From positions 83,192 to 147,191 of the forward strand of contig CALUIN010000002.1 in the NCBI GenBank assembly GCA_944320745.1: DNA of 64,000 bases, in the 5' to 3' direction. Of the stretch, positions 1 to 8,393 are shown one piece after another. The number at the start of each line of letters is the position of its first letter. Position 1 is the stretch's first letter. The stretch is from an uncultured Alloprevotella sp. (lineage in GTDB: Bacteria > Bacteroidota > Bacteroidia > Bacteroidales > Bacteroidaceae). The notes beneath the pieces were generated by a model. It saw only the letters and a program-made list of their open reading frames with translations, was not told the DNA's origin and did no database searches. The position numbers were made by a program, and so were the translations under genes.

Positions 1-2159
1 AAATCATCAAGTCGCCCGCGCCGCAGTATCCGGCCGACTTCAGCGGCGGCTTCATCCTTATCGATACGAAGGACGTCCCGAGCGAGAACAGCGCTTCCGT
101 CAGCGTGAGCGGCAGCGTGAACGACCGTACCCACTTTCGCACGTTCCTCTCCCCGAAGGGCAGCGGGACGGATTTCCTCGGCTTCGACAACGGGCTGCGC
201 TCCCTGCGCGGCGGGATGAACGCGCGGCTCACGACGTTTCCCGGCTCGTCCAATATCGACCTGCTGGCCAACGGCCTGAACAATGACTGGACGCTCCGGC
301 GCTTTTCGCCGGTGGGCGATTTCTCGTTGGGCGCCAACGTCAACCGCAGCCGCGAGCTCGAGGGCGGTGGCGTGTTTGCCCTGCTCGGCGCGCTGAACTA
401 TAGCAACTCCTACAAGACGTATAGCCCGATGGAGAACTCCCTCTTCGGTGCTTACGACGTGACCCACGACCGCAGCAATTATTTGCGTCACAGCACCGAC
501 CGGCAATACAACCACAACGTGCGGCTCGGGGCCATGCTCAACCTCACCTTGGTGCCGGGCCGCGGCGCAGGGCGCTATGAGTGGAAGAATATATTCAACC
601 AGCTCGGCACCAGCCGCTACACGTACCGCACGGGCTTCAACGCCCAGAGCAACCGCGAGGAGAGTGCCGAATACTATTACAGCAGCCGCACGACGTACAA
701 CACGCAGTTCACGGGCAAGTATGCCTGGGCGCAGAGCCGCCTGGACTGGAACGCGGGCTACGCCTACGCCAACCGCAACCTGCCTGACCGCCGGCGCTAC
801 CGCATCGACAACGCACTGCGGACGGATCAGTTGGGCATTCCCACAGGCAATGACATCAGCCGGGAGTTTACCCGCCTGGACGAACATATTGCCTCGGCCA
901 GCGTGAATTACCGCTACGCCTGGGAGAACCGCCGCTTCAATCCGGAAATCCTGGCCGGCGCCTACGGCGAGTACCGCACACGCAAGTACCGCACGCGCAG
1001 CTTCATTTATGGCTGGCATCCCGGCTCGCACACCTTGCCCGACGACTTCCAGTACCTGGACATTCCCACGGAACTTATGGTCGATGCCAACTACGGTGAG
1101 GACGGCCTTTACCTGAAGGACGATACGCGGATGACAAACAACTACAAGGGCAACCAGCTCATAGCGAGCGGCTACGTGGCCGTAAACCTGCCCCTTGGCC
1201 CGGTGAACATCTATACGGGAGTCCGCTTCGAGCATTACCGGATGGAGTTGATCCGCAACACGCGCGACGACGTGGAGAGCCCGCTCAGCCGCTTCTACGA
1301 CGGGGATGACTTCTTCCCATCGCTCAACATGACCTACCGGCTCAGTGCCGACCACCAGCTGCGGCTGGCCTACGGCCGCTCCGTCAACCGCGCCGAGTTC
1401 CGCGAAGTGTCGCCCTCCGTGTTCTACGACTTTGACTTGGCCAGCAGCGTGCAAGGCAACGTGGACCTGCGCTCCTGCTATGTGGACAACGTGGACCTGC
1501 GCTACGAGTGGTACCCCTCACGCGGCGACCAGATCACACTGGCCGGCTTCTACAAGAACTTTAGCGACCCCATTGAGTGGACTTACACCGTGGCCGGCGG
1601 GACGGAGCTCATCTACTCCTACCAGAACGCCGAGCGCGCTTACTGCTTCGGCCTCGAGCTGGACATACGCAAGAACCTTGCCTTCATGGGCCTGCGCGAC
1701 TTCACCCTGGTATTCAACGGCTCGCTCATTAAGAGCAAGGTGGAGTTCGGCAAGGATGCCGTTAACCAAGAGGACCGCCCGATGCAGGGCCAGTCGCCCT
1801 ATCTCGTCAACCTCGGACTCTTCTACGCCCACAAGGATTGGAGCGCCAGTCTGCTTTACAACCGTATCGGCAAACGCTTGATCGGCGTGGGCCGCAACCT
1901 GGGCACGACGGGCGACCAGACGGTCAAGGTGCCCGACTCCTACGAGATGCCGCGCAACTCCCTCGACTTGAACGTATCGAAAGACTTCGGCAAGTGGAAC
2001 GTCAAGGTGGGCGCGAAGGACATCCTGGGCGAGAAAGTCTACTTCAAGCAGTTCGACACAATCACGCGTAGCGATGGCTCTGTCCGCGAAATCGAAGAGG
2101 TGACGCGCAGCTATCGCCCTGGCCGCACGTTCAGTGTCAGCGTGGCCTACAACTTCTGA
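1..2159 (+). CDS. TonB-dependent outer-membrane receptor, 5'-truncated by window edge
   Basis: The frame is open from base 3 at the window edge, so the signal peptide, TonB box and most of the plug lie upstream. The first visible residues (KSPAPQYPADFSGGFILIDT) look like the end of a plug domain, which in this family typically closes with a G-G-x-I-x-I-x-T pattern. The rest, about 700 residues, is a beta-barrel rich in alternating aromatic strands and ends in a typical barrel C-terminus (SVSVAYNF). It should import a bulky substrate across the outer membrane using TonB energy. The substrate is unknown. The next gene, a surface-type lipoprotein 100 bp downstream, is probably its partner. An internal ATG at 105 is not a real start because homologous sequence continues upstream of it. 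Confidence 0.9.
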   Translation, partial: IIKSPAPQYPADFSGGFILIDTKDVPSENSASVSVSGSVNDRTHFRTFLSPKGSGTDFLGFDNGLRSLRGGMNARLTTFPGSSNIDLLANGLNNDWTLRRFSPVGDFSLGANVNRSRELEGGGVFALLGALNYSNSYKTYSPMENSLFGAYDVTHDRSNYLRHSTDRQYNHNVRLGAMLNLTLVPGRGAGRYEWKNIFNQLGTSRYTYRTGFNAQSNREESAEYYYSSRTTYNTQFTGKYAWAQSRLDWNAGYAYANRNLPDRRRYRIDNALRTDQLGIPTGNDISREFTRLDEHIASASVNYRYAWENRRFNPEILAGAYGEYRTRKYRTRSFIYGWHPGSHTLPDDFQYLDIPTELMVDANYGEDGLYLKDDTRMTNNYKGNQLIASGYVAVNLPLGPVNIYTGVRFEHYRMELIRNTRDDVESPLSRFYDGDDFFPSLNMTYRLSADHQLRLAYGRSVNRAEFREVSPSVFYDFDLASSVQGNVDLRSCYVDNVDLRYEWYPSRGDQITLAGFYKNFSDPIEWTYTVAGGTELIYSYQNAERAYCFGLELDIRKNLAFMGLRDFTLVFNGSLIKSKVEFGKDAVNQEDRPMQGQSPYLVNLGLFYAHKDWSASLLYNRIGKRLIGVGRNLGTTGDQTVKVPDSYEMPRNSLDLNVSKDFGKWNVKVGAKDILGEKVYFKQFDTITRSDGSVREIEEVTRSYRPGRTFSVSVAYNF

Positions 2160-2259
2160 CGACGGCAGCGAATGGGGCGCACAGCCCCGGTCGCTACGCC
2201 GCAGACCGACCCGAAGAAATTTATTAACCGGCCCGACGAAGGGCCACAACGTAATCAAT

Positions 2260-3789
2260 ATGAGAAAACAGAGTTTCAGAGTGTGGGCGCTGGCTTCCAT
2301 GACCGCGCTGAGTTTGGCAATGGTAACCACGTCCTGCAGCGACGACGAAAACACCACCGCCCCTGACCGCACGTGGTCCACCGACGGAGGTATTGTCGCG
2401 GCCGATAATCTGCTCTTCGAGGGCAATACGATCGGCAACGGCGACAAGGAGTTCGTCTTCAAGGGCAAGCAGACTTTGCCGAAGGGCGTGTATCACCTGA
2501 AGGGCTGGGTCTACATTGCCGACGGAGCCGAACTGACCCTCGAGCCCGGAACCGTCATCAAGGGCGACAAGGGCACGATGTCCTCGCTCATTGTGGAACG
2601 CGGCGGAAAGCTCATCGCTCAGGGAACGGCCAGCGAGCCTATTGTCTTCACTTCCGGCGAGGCTGCCGGCAGCCGCAAGCCCGGTGACTGGGGCGGCCTC
2701 ATCATTTGCGGCAAGGCGCCCAACAACCAGCGCGAGCAGCAGATCGAAGGCGGCCCCCGCACGAAGCATGGCGGCAGCGACGCGGCCGATAACTCCGGCG
2801 TCCTGAGCTATGTGCGTATCGAGTTCGCCGGTTATCCCTTCGGCGTGGACCAGGAAATCAACGGCTTGACCTTGGGCTCTGTCGGTAGCGGTACGAAGAT
2901 TGACCACGTGCAGGTTTCCTATTCCAACGACGACTCCTACGAGTGGTTCGGCGGTACGGTGAACTGCAAGTACATCGTTGCCTACAACGGCTGGGACGAT
3001 GACTTCGACACCGACAACGGTTTCTGCGGCAGCGTGCAGTATGGGCTCAGCGTCCGCGACCCGCACATTGCCGACAAGTCCCAAAGCAACGGCTTCGAGA
3101 GCGACAACAATGCCGACGGTGCCTTGGTTTCGCCCTACACGACCGCCACGTTCAGCAACATGACCTTTGTCGGTCCGAAGGCGGTCAGCGCCGGCTTCGT
3201 CAACGACACGGAGGCCGGCCACATCGACGGCGGCAGCTTCTTCCCCGACAACGGCTCCGGCCTTGGCGTCTTCCAGTCGGCCATGCAGATCCGTCGCGCT
3301 TCGCGCCTGAACTGTGTGAACTCCCTCGCCATCGGTTGGCCCATCGGCCTCATCCTGGACGGCGAGCGCGGCAACACGCAGGAGCAGGCCCAAGCCGGAG
3401 GGCTGATGCTGCGCAACATTTGGTTTGCCGACATGGACATTGTGGGTTCCGACGCCAACAAGCTCTATGAGGACCACCTCGTGACCGGCTACGACGCCGA
3501 CAAGCAGCCCATCATCGATGCCACGCAGCCTTCATTCTCCTCCACCTTCTTCCGGGCACAGAGCGGCAACCGCGTCACCACGAGCGACGAGCTGATGCTC
3601 TCCGGCCGCAGTCTCTTCAACGGGCTGAGCGCCGACTTCATGCCCCAGGCCGGCAGCCCGCTGCTCACCGCCGCCTCCTTCGCAGGCGTCACGGGACAGT
3701 TCGATAAGGTGAACTATGTCGGTGCCTTCGGTACGGACAACTGGCTCGAAGGCTGGACCAACTTCGACCCGAACAATACAGCCTACTAA
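2260..3789 (+). CDS. Right-handed beta-helix lipoprotein paired with TonB receptor
   Basis: 509 residues starting MRKQSFRVWAL, with a hydrophobic signal segment and lipobox (TTSC, Cys about residue 26), so a lipoprotein, perhaps surface exposed because acidic residues follow the Cys. The body has the regular short beta-strand repeats of a parallel beta-helix (GTVIKGDKG, GGLIICGKAPNN, SNGFESDNN), as in proteins often encoded beside TonB receptors in Bacteroidetes. No catalytic motif is evident. I infer substrate capture for the upstream receptor. The start at 2260 was chosen over an in-frame ATG at 2134, which lies inside the upstream gene and would place the signal peptide internally. Confidence 0.8.
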   Translation: MRKQSFRVWALASMTALSLAMVTTSCSDDENTTAPDRTWSTDGGIVAADNLLFEGNTIGNGDKEFVFKGKQTLPKGVYHLKGWVYIADGAELTLEPGTVIKGDKGTMSSLIVERGGKLIAQGTASEPIVFTSGEAAGSRKPGDWGGLIICGKAPNNQREQQIEGGPRTKHGGSDAADNSGVLSYVRIEFAGYPFGVDQEINGLTLGSVGSGTKIDHVQVSYSNDDSYEWFGGTVNCKYIVAYNGWDDDFDTDNGFCGSVQYGLSVRDPHIADKSQSNGFESDNNADGALVSPYTTATFSNMTFVGPKAVSAGFVNDTEAGHIDGGSFFPDNGSGLGVFQSAMQIRRASRLNCVNSLAIGWPIGLILDGERGNTQEQAQAGGLMLRNIWFADMDIVGSDANKLYEDHLVTGYDADKQPIIDATQPSFSSTFFRAQSGNRVTTSDELMLSGRSLFNGLSADFMPQAGSPLLTAASFAGVTGQFDKVNYVGAFGTDNWLEGWTNFDPNNTAY

Positions 3790-3819
3790 TCAGGATTATA
3801 CATACGGGGTGTATGGGTT

Positions 3820-3853
3820 CCCGTCGGCCCTCCGTGGTCGGCGGGACTTTTTT
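3820..3853 (+). terminator. Intrinsic terminator of receptor/lipoprotein pair
   Basis: A 10-bp GC-rich stem (CCCGTCGGCC with GGTCGGCGGG, two G-U pairs), a 6-nt loop and then six T residues, 31 bp after the lipoprotein stop codon. Confidence 0.8.
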
Positions 3854-3910
3854 ACACCCCCTTGCAAAACGCCCTTCCGTGAATTTTCCGGTGAAAAAAA
3901 CGGCAATTTG

Positions 3911-3942
3911 TTTGGCCGGTCGGTAGGGAACTGCTAAATTTG
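3911..3942 (+). promoter_or_regulatory. Promoter of the trp leader and trpB
   Basis: TTTG at 3911-3914, 20 bp spacer, TAAATTTG at 3935-3942: an exact match to the Bacteroidetes TTTG-N19-20-TAnnTTTG pattern. Transcription would start about 3950, giving a leader of roughly 300 nt before trpB. Confidence 0.8.
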
Positions 3943-4013
3943 CCACGTGAAAGCTCCCCAAGGCTTGCACACGCGGCACGCCGGAGAGGGAAGCAAAGCA
4001 AGCATTCTCAGTC

Positions 4014-4097
4014 ATGAAGCAGTTGGTAGCACGTCGTTATTGGTGGCGCAGCTTACGGTCCGAAGGTCGTAGGCCAGGCAACCCGTGCGTCTCCTAA
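4014..4097 (+). CDS. trp operon leader peptide with tandem Trp codons
   Basis: A 27-codon ORF, beginning MKQLVARRYWWRSLRSEG, with two adjacent UGG codons at 4041-4046. It sits 70 nt after a consensus promoter and is followed 28 nt later by a strong terminator hairpin, then trpB. This is the layout of a Trp-sensing attenuator: ribosome stalling on the Trp codons when charged tRNA-Trp is scarce would prevent the terminator forming. It agrees with the known Bacteroidetes trp leader RNA (Rfam Bacteroid-trp), described as having a short ORF with at least two Trp codons followed by a terminator. I recognised it by layout, not by a covariance search. Confidence 0.8.
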   Translation: MKQLVARRYWWRSLRSEGRRPGNPCVS

Positions 4098-4124
4098 AGC
4101 GTAGTGCAACAATAGGAATACAGC

Positions 4125-4166
4125 TCCGGCGGCTTGTCAGTTTACGACAGGCCGCCGGATTTTTTT
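4125..4166 (+). terminator. Attenuator terminator upstream of trpB
   Basis: Arms TCCGGCGGCTTGTC (4125-4138) and GACAGGCCGCCGGA (4146-4159) form 14 bp with one G-U, a 7-nt loop, then seven T residues (4160-4166). It lies between the leader peptide and trpB, so it must be conditional if trpB is read from the promoter at 3911. Confidence 0.85.
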
Positions 4167-4247
4167 GTATCCGCCTCCCGGCGCCGGCCCGTTCCCGGGC
4201 GCTCCGCCCCCTTTCCCCCAGACTATTCATCCTTAACCCTTACCACA

Positions 4248-5444
4248 ATGAAAAAGTTTCAAGTGAACGAAGTCGGATTCTACGGCGCATTCGGCGGGGC
4301 CTACATCCCCGAGGTCCTCAAACCCTGCATCGACGAGCTGCGCGCCGTCTATCGCGACGTCATCGGCAGCCGCGAGTTCCAGATGGAGTTCCGCCGCCTG
4401 CTCCAGACCTATGCCGGCCGCCCCTCGCCGCTTTACCTTTCCCCCTCGCTGAGCCGCCAGTGCGGCGGGCGCGTCTATCTGAAGCGCGAGGACCTGAACC
4501 ACACAGGGGCGCATAAAATCAACAACGCCCTGGGCCAGGCCCTGCTGGCGCGCCACCTGGGCAAACGGCGCGTCATCGCTGAGACCGGCGCCGGCCAGCA
4601 CGGTGTGGCCACCGCCACGGTGTGCGCCCTCTTCGGCCTGCCCTGCACCATCTATATGGGTGCTGTCGACGTGGAGCGGCAGCGGCCCAACGTGGAGAAG
4701 ATGCGCCTGCTTGGCGCCACCGTCTGCGCTGTCGAGACGGGCGGTGCCACGCTCCAGAACGCCGTGGACGCCGCGCTGGCCGACTGGGTGGAGTATCCCG
4801 ACGAGACGTACTATCTCATCGGCTCGGCCGTAGGTCCCCATCCCTATCCCGACATGGTGGCCCGCCTGCAGAGCGTCATCAGCGAGGAAATCCGCACGCA
4901 GCTGCTCGAACTCGAGGGGCGCGACGCGCCGGACTGCATTGTGGCCTGCATCGGCGGCGGTTCGAATGCCTCCGGCACGGTCTATCATTTCCTCGAACGC
5001 GAGGAGGTGCGCATCGTCCTGGCCGAGGCTGGCGGCGAGGGGCTGGAGACGGGCCGCTCGGCAGCGGCCATCTGCGAGGGCCGCGAGGGTGTGCTTCACG
5101 GGGCTCACACCTACGTCCTGCAGGACGCCGGGGGCCATGTGCGCGAGCCTTACTCCATCTCCGCCGGCCTGGACTATCCCGGCATCGGGCCGCTCCCGGC
5201 CTACATGGCCCAGACGGGCCGCGCCGAGGTGGTGGCCGTGACGGACGAGGAGGCCTTGCGCGCCGCCTACGCCCTGATACGCAATGAAGGCATCTTTCCC
5301 GCCCTCGAGTCCGCACACGCGCTGGGCGCACTGGCCCGGCTCCGCTTCCGGCCGGACGAGGTGGTCGTGGCAACGCTCTCGGGCCGCGGCGACAAGGATG
5401 CCGACACCTACCTAAAGTATGCCACCCGTTACGCCGCCCTGTAA
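4248..5444 (+). CDS. trpB: Tryptophan synthase beta chain
   Basis: 398 residues, normal length for TrpB1. It condenses indole with serine to form tryptophan using PLP. The PLP lysine is K90 in HTGAHKINNALGQ, the catalytic glutamate follows in ETGAGQHGVATAT (E112), and the phosphate-binding loop is GGGSNASG. Start ATG 4248 gives the usual N-terminus MKKFQVNEVGFYGAFGGAY; an in-frame ATG at 4134 lies inside the attenuator hairpin. It is the only trp gene here: the next gene is 263 bp away behind its own promoter and has no link to tryptophan, so the remaining trp genes must lie elsewhere. Regulation by the upstream leader peptide and terminator is inferred. Confidence 0.96.
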   Translation: MKKFQVNEVGFYGAFGGAYIPEVLKPCIDELRAVYRDVIGSREFQMEFRRLLQTYAGRPSPLYLSPSLSRQCGGRVYLKREDLNHTGAHKINNALGQALLARHLGKRRVIAETGAGQHGVATATVCALFGLPCTIYMGAVDVERQRPNVEKMRLLGATVCAVETGGATLQNAVDAALADWVEYPDETYYLIGSAVGPHPYPDMVARLQSVISEEIRTQLLELEGRDAPDCIVACIGGGSNASGTVYHFLEREEVRIVLAEAGGEGLETGRSAAAICEGREGVLHGAHTYVLQDAGGHVREPYSISAGLDYPGIGPLPAYMAQTGRAEVVAVTDEEALRAAYALIRNEGIFPALESAHALGALARLRFRPDEVVVATLSGRGDKDADTYLKYATRYAAL

Positions 5445-5475
5445 GGGGCGGCCTTCGCCCGAGCTTTTTCCTAAA

Positions 5476-5539
5476 CACGGGCCTTAGTCCCGTAAAAACT
5501 GGCCTTAGCCCCGTTCGAACGGGGCTAAGGCCAGTTTTT
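5476..5539. repeat. 21-nt modular repeat, locus 1 (3 units, perfect palindrome)
   Basis: Three 21-nt units; the second and third are inverted copies that form a perfect 46-nt palindrome at 5494-5539 (each half has AAAAACTGGCCTTAG, CCCCG, TTC). With A and T tracts at its ends it would act as an intrinsic terminator in both directions, here after trpB. Member of the dispersed repeat family found at eight loci in this window. Confidence 0.85.
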
Positions 5540-5611
5540 GCTTCCCTTATGCGCCGTGGGCCGCGGCCGGGCGGCAGGCGGCGGAGTGTGCTCCCATTTT
5601 GCGGTGCAAAG

Positions 5612-5643
5612 TTTGGCCGGTTGGGCGCAATGCTGTAAATTTG
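5612..5643 (+). promoter_or_regulatory. Promoter of the queuosine operon
   Basis: TTTG at 5612-5615, 20 bp, TAAATTTG at 5636-5643. Transcription should begin about 5650, producing a leader of about 58 nt that contains the riboswitch-like element. Confidence 0.8.
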
Positions 5644-5671
5644 CAGCGCGTAAGGCCCGAAAGGGCCTGCT

Positions 5672-5703
5672 CCGAGTGCTTGATAAACCTCGTTAAAAAC
5701 AAG
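5672..5703 (+). promoter_or_regulatory. Probable preQ1-I riboswitch in the queT leader
   Basis: Stem P1 CGAG (5673-5676) pairs with CTCG (5689-5692). The 12-nt loop carries CTTG (5679-5682), complementary to CAAG (5700-5703) at the end of an A-rich tail (TTAAAAA), giving the H-type pseudoknot of class I preQ1 aptamers. The 3' part resembles tails of known members, which end in A-tracts followed by CAAG or CTAA. The start codon of the transporter begins 4 nt after the pseudoknot, so preQ1 binding would probably block translation initiation. A GGCCC-GAAA-GGGCC hairpin precedes it (5654-5667). Identity inferred from structure and genes controlled, not from a covariance model. Confidence 0.72.
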
Positions 5704-5707
5704 AACA

Positions 5708-6397
5708 ATGAAACATAACAAAGGCATGGTGAGCCTCCCGTTCATGTTGCTGGGAGTGCTGTTTTGCGTTTGCCTCATAGCGGCAAACCTGTTGGAAACC
5801 AAACAAGTGGCGCTTGGCCCTTTGCAGCTGACGGCAGGGCTAATCGTTTTTCCCGTTTCTTATATCATCAATGACTGCATGGTCGAGGTGTGGGGCTTCC
5901 GCAAGGCGCGGCTGGTCATTTGGCTCGGCTTCTTCATGAATTTCCTCTTTGTGCTGTTCGGCCTGGCGGCGGTAGCGTTGCCCGCGGCAGACTACTGGAC
6001 GGGGCAGGCGGGTTTTCGCGCCATCTTCGGCCTGGCGCCGCGCATTGCCGGCGCTTCGTTTCTGGCGTTCCTGGTAGGTTCGTTCCTTAACGCCTACGTT
6101 ATGAGTCGCATGAAGGTGAGCATGGGCGGCCGCGGATTTTCGCTCCGCGCCATTGCCTCTACCGTCGTGGGCGAGGGGGCGGACTCGCTGATCTTCTTCC
6201 CCTTGGCGCTGGGCGGCGTGGTGCCTTGGAGCGTCATGCCCGCGCTGATGTTGACGCAAGTGGTCCTCAAGACGGCCTACGAGCTGGTGGCCCTGCCCGT
6301 CACCATCCGCGTGGTGCGCTGGATGAAACGGGTGGAGGGGGAGGATGCCTACGACCGGGGAATTTCCTATAACGTACTGAAATTCTTAGATATATGA
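5708..6397 (+). CDS. Queuosine precursor transporter (YhhQ/VUT family)
   Basis: 229 residues with about six hydrophobic segments. The pattern of the YhhQ/DUF165 family is visible: early charged [29 protein letters not shown] after TM2, and [13 protein letters not shown] later. Family members import queuosine precursors (preQ0, preQ1 or queuine) across the inner membrane. It is the first gene of an operon with queC and queF and lies directly behind a preQ1-type aptamer, supporting a queuosine role. It overlaps queC by 4 bp (ATGA). The cell appears to combine salvage with synthesis. Confidence 0.9.
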   Translation: MKHNKGMVSLPFMLLGVLFCVCLIAANLLETKQVALGPLQLTAGLIVFPVSYIINDCMVEVWGFRKARLVIWLGFFMNFLFVLFGLAAVALPAADYWTGQAGFRAIFGLAPRIAGASFLAFLVGSFLNAYVMSRMKVSMGGRGFSLRAIASTVVGEGADSLIFFPLALGGVVPWSVMPALMLTQVVLKTAYELVALPVTIRVVRWMKRVEGEDAYDRGISYNVLKFLDI

Positions 6398-7080
6398 TGC
6401 AGATGAATCACGACTGCGCGCTGGTCGTCTTCAGTGGCGGACAGGACTCTACGACTTGTCTGTTCTGGGCCAAAGCCCATTTCCGCGAAGTCCATGCCCT
6501 GACCTTCTCCTACGGGCAGAAGCATGTGCACGAAGTGGACGTAGCGGAGCGCATTGCCGGTCTGGCCGGTGTCCGCTTCGAACGCATGGACGTGCCGCTC
6601 ATCGGCACGCTGGCCAAGAATGCACTGACGGACGGCTCCGTGCGCATGGACGAGGAAAAACCGGCCGGCGGCCCGCCCAATACGTTCGTACCGGGCCGTA
6701 ATCTCTTCTTCCTTTCCATCGCCGCGGTCTATGCCCGTGAGCGCGGCATCAGTCACCTGGTGACCGGCGTGTCCGAGACGGACTATTCGGGCTATCCGGA
6801 CTGCCGCGACTCCTTTATCAAGAGCCTGAACGTGACGCTGAACCTGGGCATCGAGGAGCAGTTTGTCATCCACACGCCCCTGATGTGGAAGGACAAGTGC
6901 CAGACGTGGGCGCTGGCCGACGAGCTGGGCGTGCTCGACCTGGTACGCCGCGAGACGCTGACCTGCTACAACGGCGTCGTGGGCGACGGCTGCGGCCACT
7001 GCCCGGCCTGCACGCTGCGCCGCGCCGGCTTGCAGAAGTATTTGGAACAGAAAGAAAGGGAAGGCCATGCAGATGAATAA
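6394..7080 (+). CDS. queC: 7-cyano-7-deazaguanine (preQ0) synthase QueC
   Basis: 228 residues. Converts 7-carboxy-7-deazaguanine to preQ0 with ATP and ammonia. The PP-loop SGGQDSTTC is at residues 14-22, and the C-terminal zinc site is CxxxxxxxxCGHCPAC. Further conserved blocks are PGRNLFFLS and [11 protein letters not shown]. It is translationally coupled to the transporter (ATGA overlap); ATGs at 6397-6403 are alternative starts. queD and queE are not in the window. Confidence 0.96.
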   Translation: MMQMNHDCALVVFSGGQDSTTCLFWAKAHFREVHALTFSYGQKHVHEVDVAERIAGLAGVRFERMDVPLIGTLAKNALTDGSVRMDEEKPAGGPPNTFVPGRNLFFLSIAAVYARERGISHLVTGVSETDYSGYPDCRDSFIKSLNVTLNLGIEEQFVIHTPLMWKDKCQTWALADELGVLDLVRRETLTCYNGVVGDGCGHCPACTLRRAGLQKYLEQKEREGHADE

Positions 7081-7891
7081 AGTCTACGCAGCATACTTTT
7101 CACCGACGCATACGTCGCGGACGGTGGCGCGCGAGGTGGCAGCTGGCACGGAACTGCCGCGGAAGGAGCTGGACGCTACGCTGGCGCCGCTGCCCGAGAC
7201 GGCGCTGACGGCGGACGACTTGCTCGTGGCCGCCGTACCGGTCTACGGCGGCCAGGTGGCGCCGCTGGCACTTCGCCGGCTGGCCGGCTTGCGCGGCGAG
7301 GGCACGCCGGCGGCTGCCATCGTGGTCTACGGCAACCGCGACTTCGGGCACGCGGCGGTGGAATTGGCCGCATTCCTGGCAGAGCGGGGCTTCGTGGTGA
7401 CGGCCGTGGCTGCTTTCGTCGGCGAACACTCTTACAGCTCGGCGGAAACGCCCATCGCGGCCGGCCGCCCTTCGGCGGTGGACTGCCGCGACGCCCGCAA
7501 GCTGGGACAAAGGCTGGTGGAGAAACTGCGCTGGGGCGAGGTGAAAGGCGTGCGGGCAGCGCGGCTGCGCTGTCCGGCCAGCGGATGGCTGGCGCAGTTG
7601 CGTTTCGTCCGCTTCGTATTGGGCTACCGGCACGAAATGAAGCGAAAGCCCGCCGTCTTGCTCCCCGTGACCGACGCGGCACGGTGCGTGAACTGCGGGC
7701 TCTGTGCGCGCATTTGCCCGACCGGGGCCATTAGCCCCGGCGACGGGCTGCATACGGATGCCGGGAAGTGCATCCGCTGCGCTGCCTGTGTGAAGGATTG
7801 CCCCCACGGCGCGCGGACCTATGCTACGCCGTTTGCTGCGGTGCTGTCCCGCAACTTCTCCCGGCCGAAACGCAATGTGTGGATGGTGTGA
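7067..7891 (+). CDS. EFR1-type flavodoxin-ferredoxin fusion protein
   Basis: 274 residues; the first 14 nt overlap queC (ATG 7073 is a possible alternative start). The N-terminal 150 residues look like flavodoxin ([15 protein letters not shown] as FMN phosphate loop, [10 protein letters not shown]). The C-terminus carries two 4Fe-4S motifs ([12 protein letters not shown] and [12 protein letters not shown]). Such proteins are electron carriers. In this operon it might supply electrons for queuosine synthesis, for example to the radical-SAM enzymes QueE or QueG/QueH-type reactions, but this is only inference from position. Confidence 0.85.
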   Translation: MQMNKVYAAYFSPTHTSRTVAREVAAGTELPRKELDATLAPLPETALTADDLLVAAVPVYGGQVAPLALRRLAGLRGEGTPAAAIVVYGNRDFGHAAVELAAFLAERGFVVTAVAAFVGEHSYSSAETPIAAGRPSAVDCRDARKLGQRLVEKLRWGEVKGVRAARLRCPASGWLAQLRFVRFVLGYRHEMKRKPAVLLPVTDAARCVNCGLCARICPTGAISPGDGLHTDAGKCIRCAACVKDCPHGARTYATPFAAVLSRNFSRPKRNVWMV

Positions 7892-7934
7892 CCGGCTTGT
7901 GTGGGCACACCCTATTAATAATAACTACAGAAAT

Positions 7935-8390
7935 ATGAGAACGGAAGAAAACCTCACTGCTCTGGGGCGGAAAACGAGATACCGCGACGACTACGCGCCG
8001 GAGGTGCTCGAGACCTTTACGAACAAGCACCCCGAGAACGATTACTGGGTGCGCTTCAATTGTCCTGAGTTCACGAGCCTTTGCCCCATTACGGGCCAGC
8101 CCGACTTTGCGGAGATACGTATCAGCTATCTGCCGGGCGAGCGCATGGTGGAAAGCAAGAGTCTGAAACTCTACCTGTTCAGTTTCCGTAACCACGGAGA
8201 CTTTCACGAAGACTGCGTGAACATTATCATGAAGGACCTTATCCGCCTCATGGACCCGAAATACATAGAGGTAACCGGACTGTTCACGCCGCGCGGCGGC
8301 ATCAGCATCTATCCTTATGCCAATTACGGCCGTCCGGGCACCAAGTATGAGCAGCTGGCGGCCTACCGCCTGCAACAACACGACCTCTGA
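7935..8390 (+). CDS. queF: NADPH-dependent preQ0 reductase QueF (type I)
   Basis: 151 residues, the size of the unimodular QueF class. Reduces the nitrile of preQ0 to the aminomethyl group of preQ1. Catalytic Cys50 in [13 protein letters not shown] and Asp57 are present, as are the QueF signature [20 protein letters not shown] and the C-terminal GRPGTKYE. An in-frame ATG at 7821 inside the preceding gene is rejected; 7935 gives the normal N-terminus [12 protein letters not shown]. It lies 43 bp after the flavodoxin gene. Its 3' end faces a minus-strand gene with a 3-bp gap. Confidence 0.96.
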   Translation: MRTEENLTALGRKTRYRDDYAPEVLETFTNKHPENDYWVRFNCPEFTSLCPITGQPDFAEIRISYLPGERMVESKSLKLYLFSFRNHGDFHEDCVNIIMKDLIRLMDPKYIEVTGLFTPRGGISIYPYANYGRPGTKYEQLAAYRLQQHDL

Positions 8391-8393
8391 GTC

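Noticed and set aside
4014-4098. tRNA-like appearance (AGTTGGTAGC, GGTCG) of the trp leader
   Set aside because: No acceptor stem or cloverleaf can be formed; the region reads as a leader peptide with Trp codons followed by a terminator.
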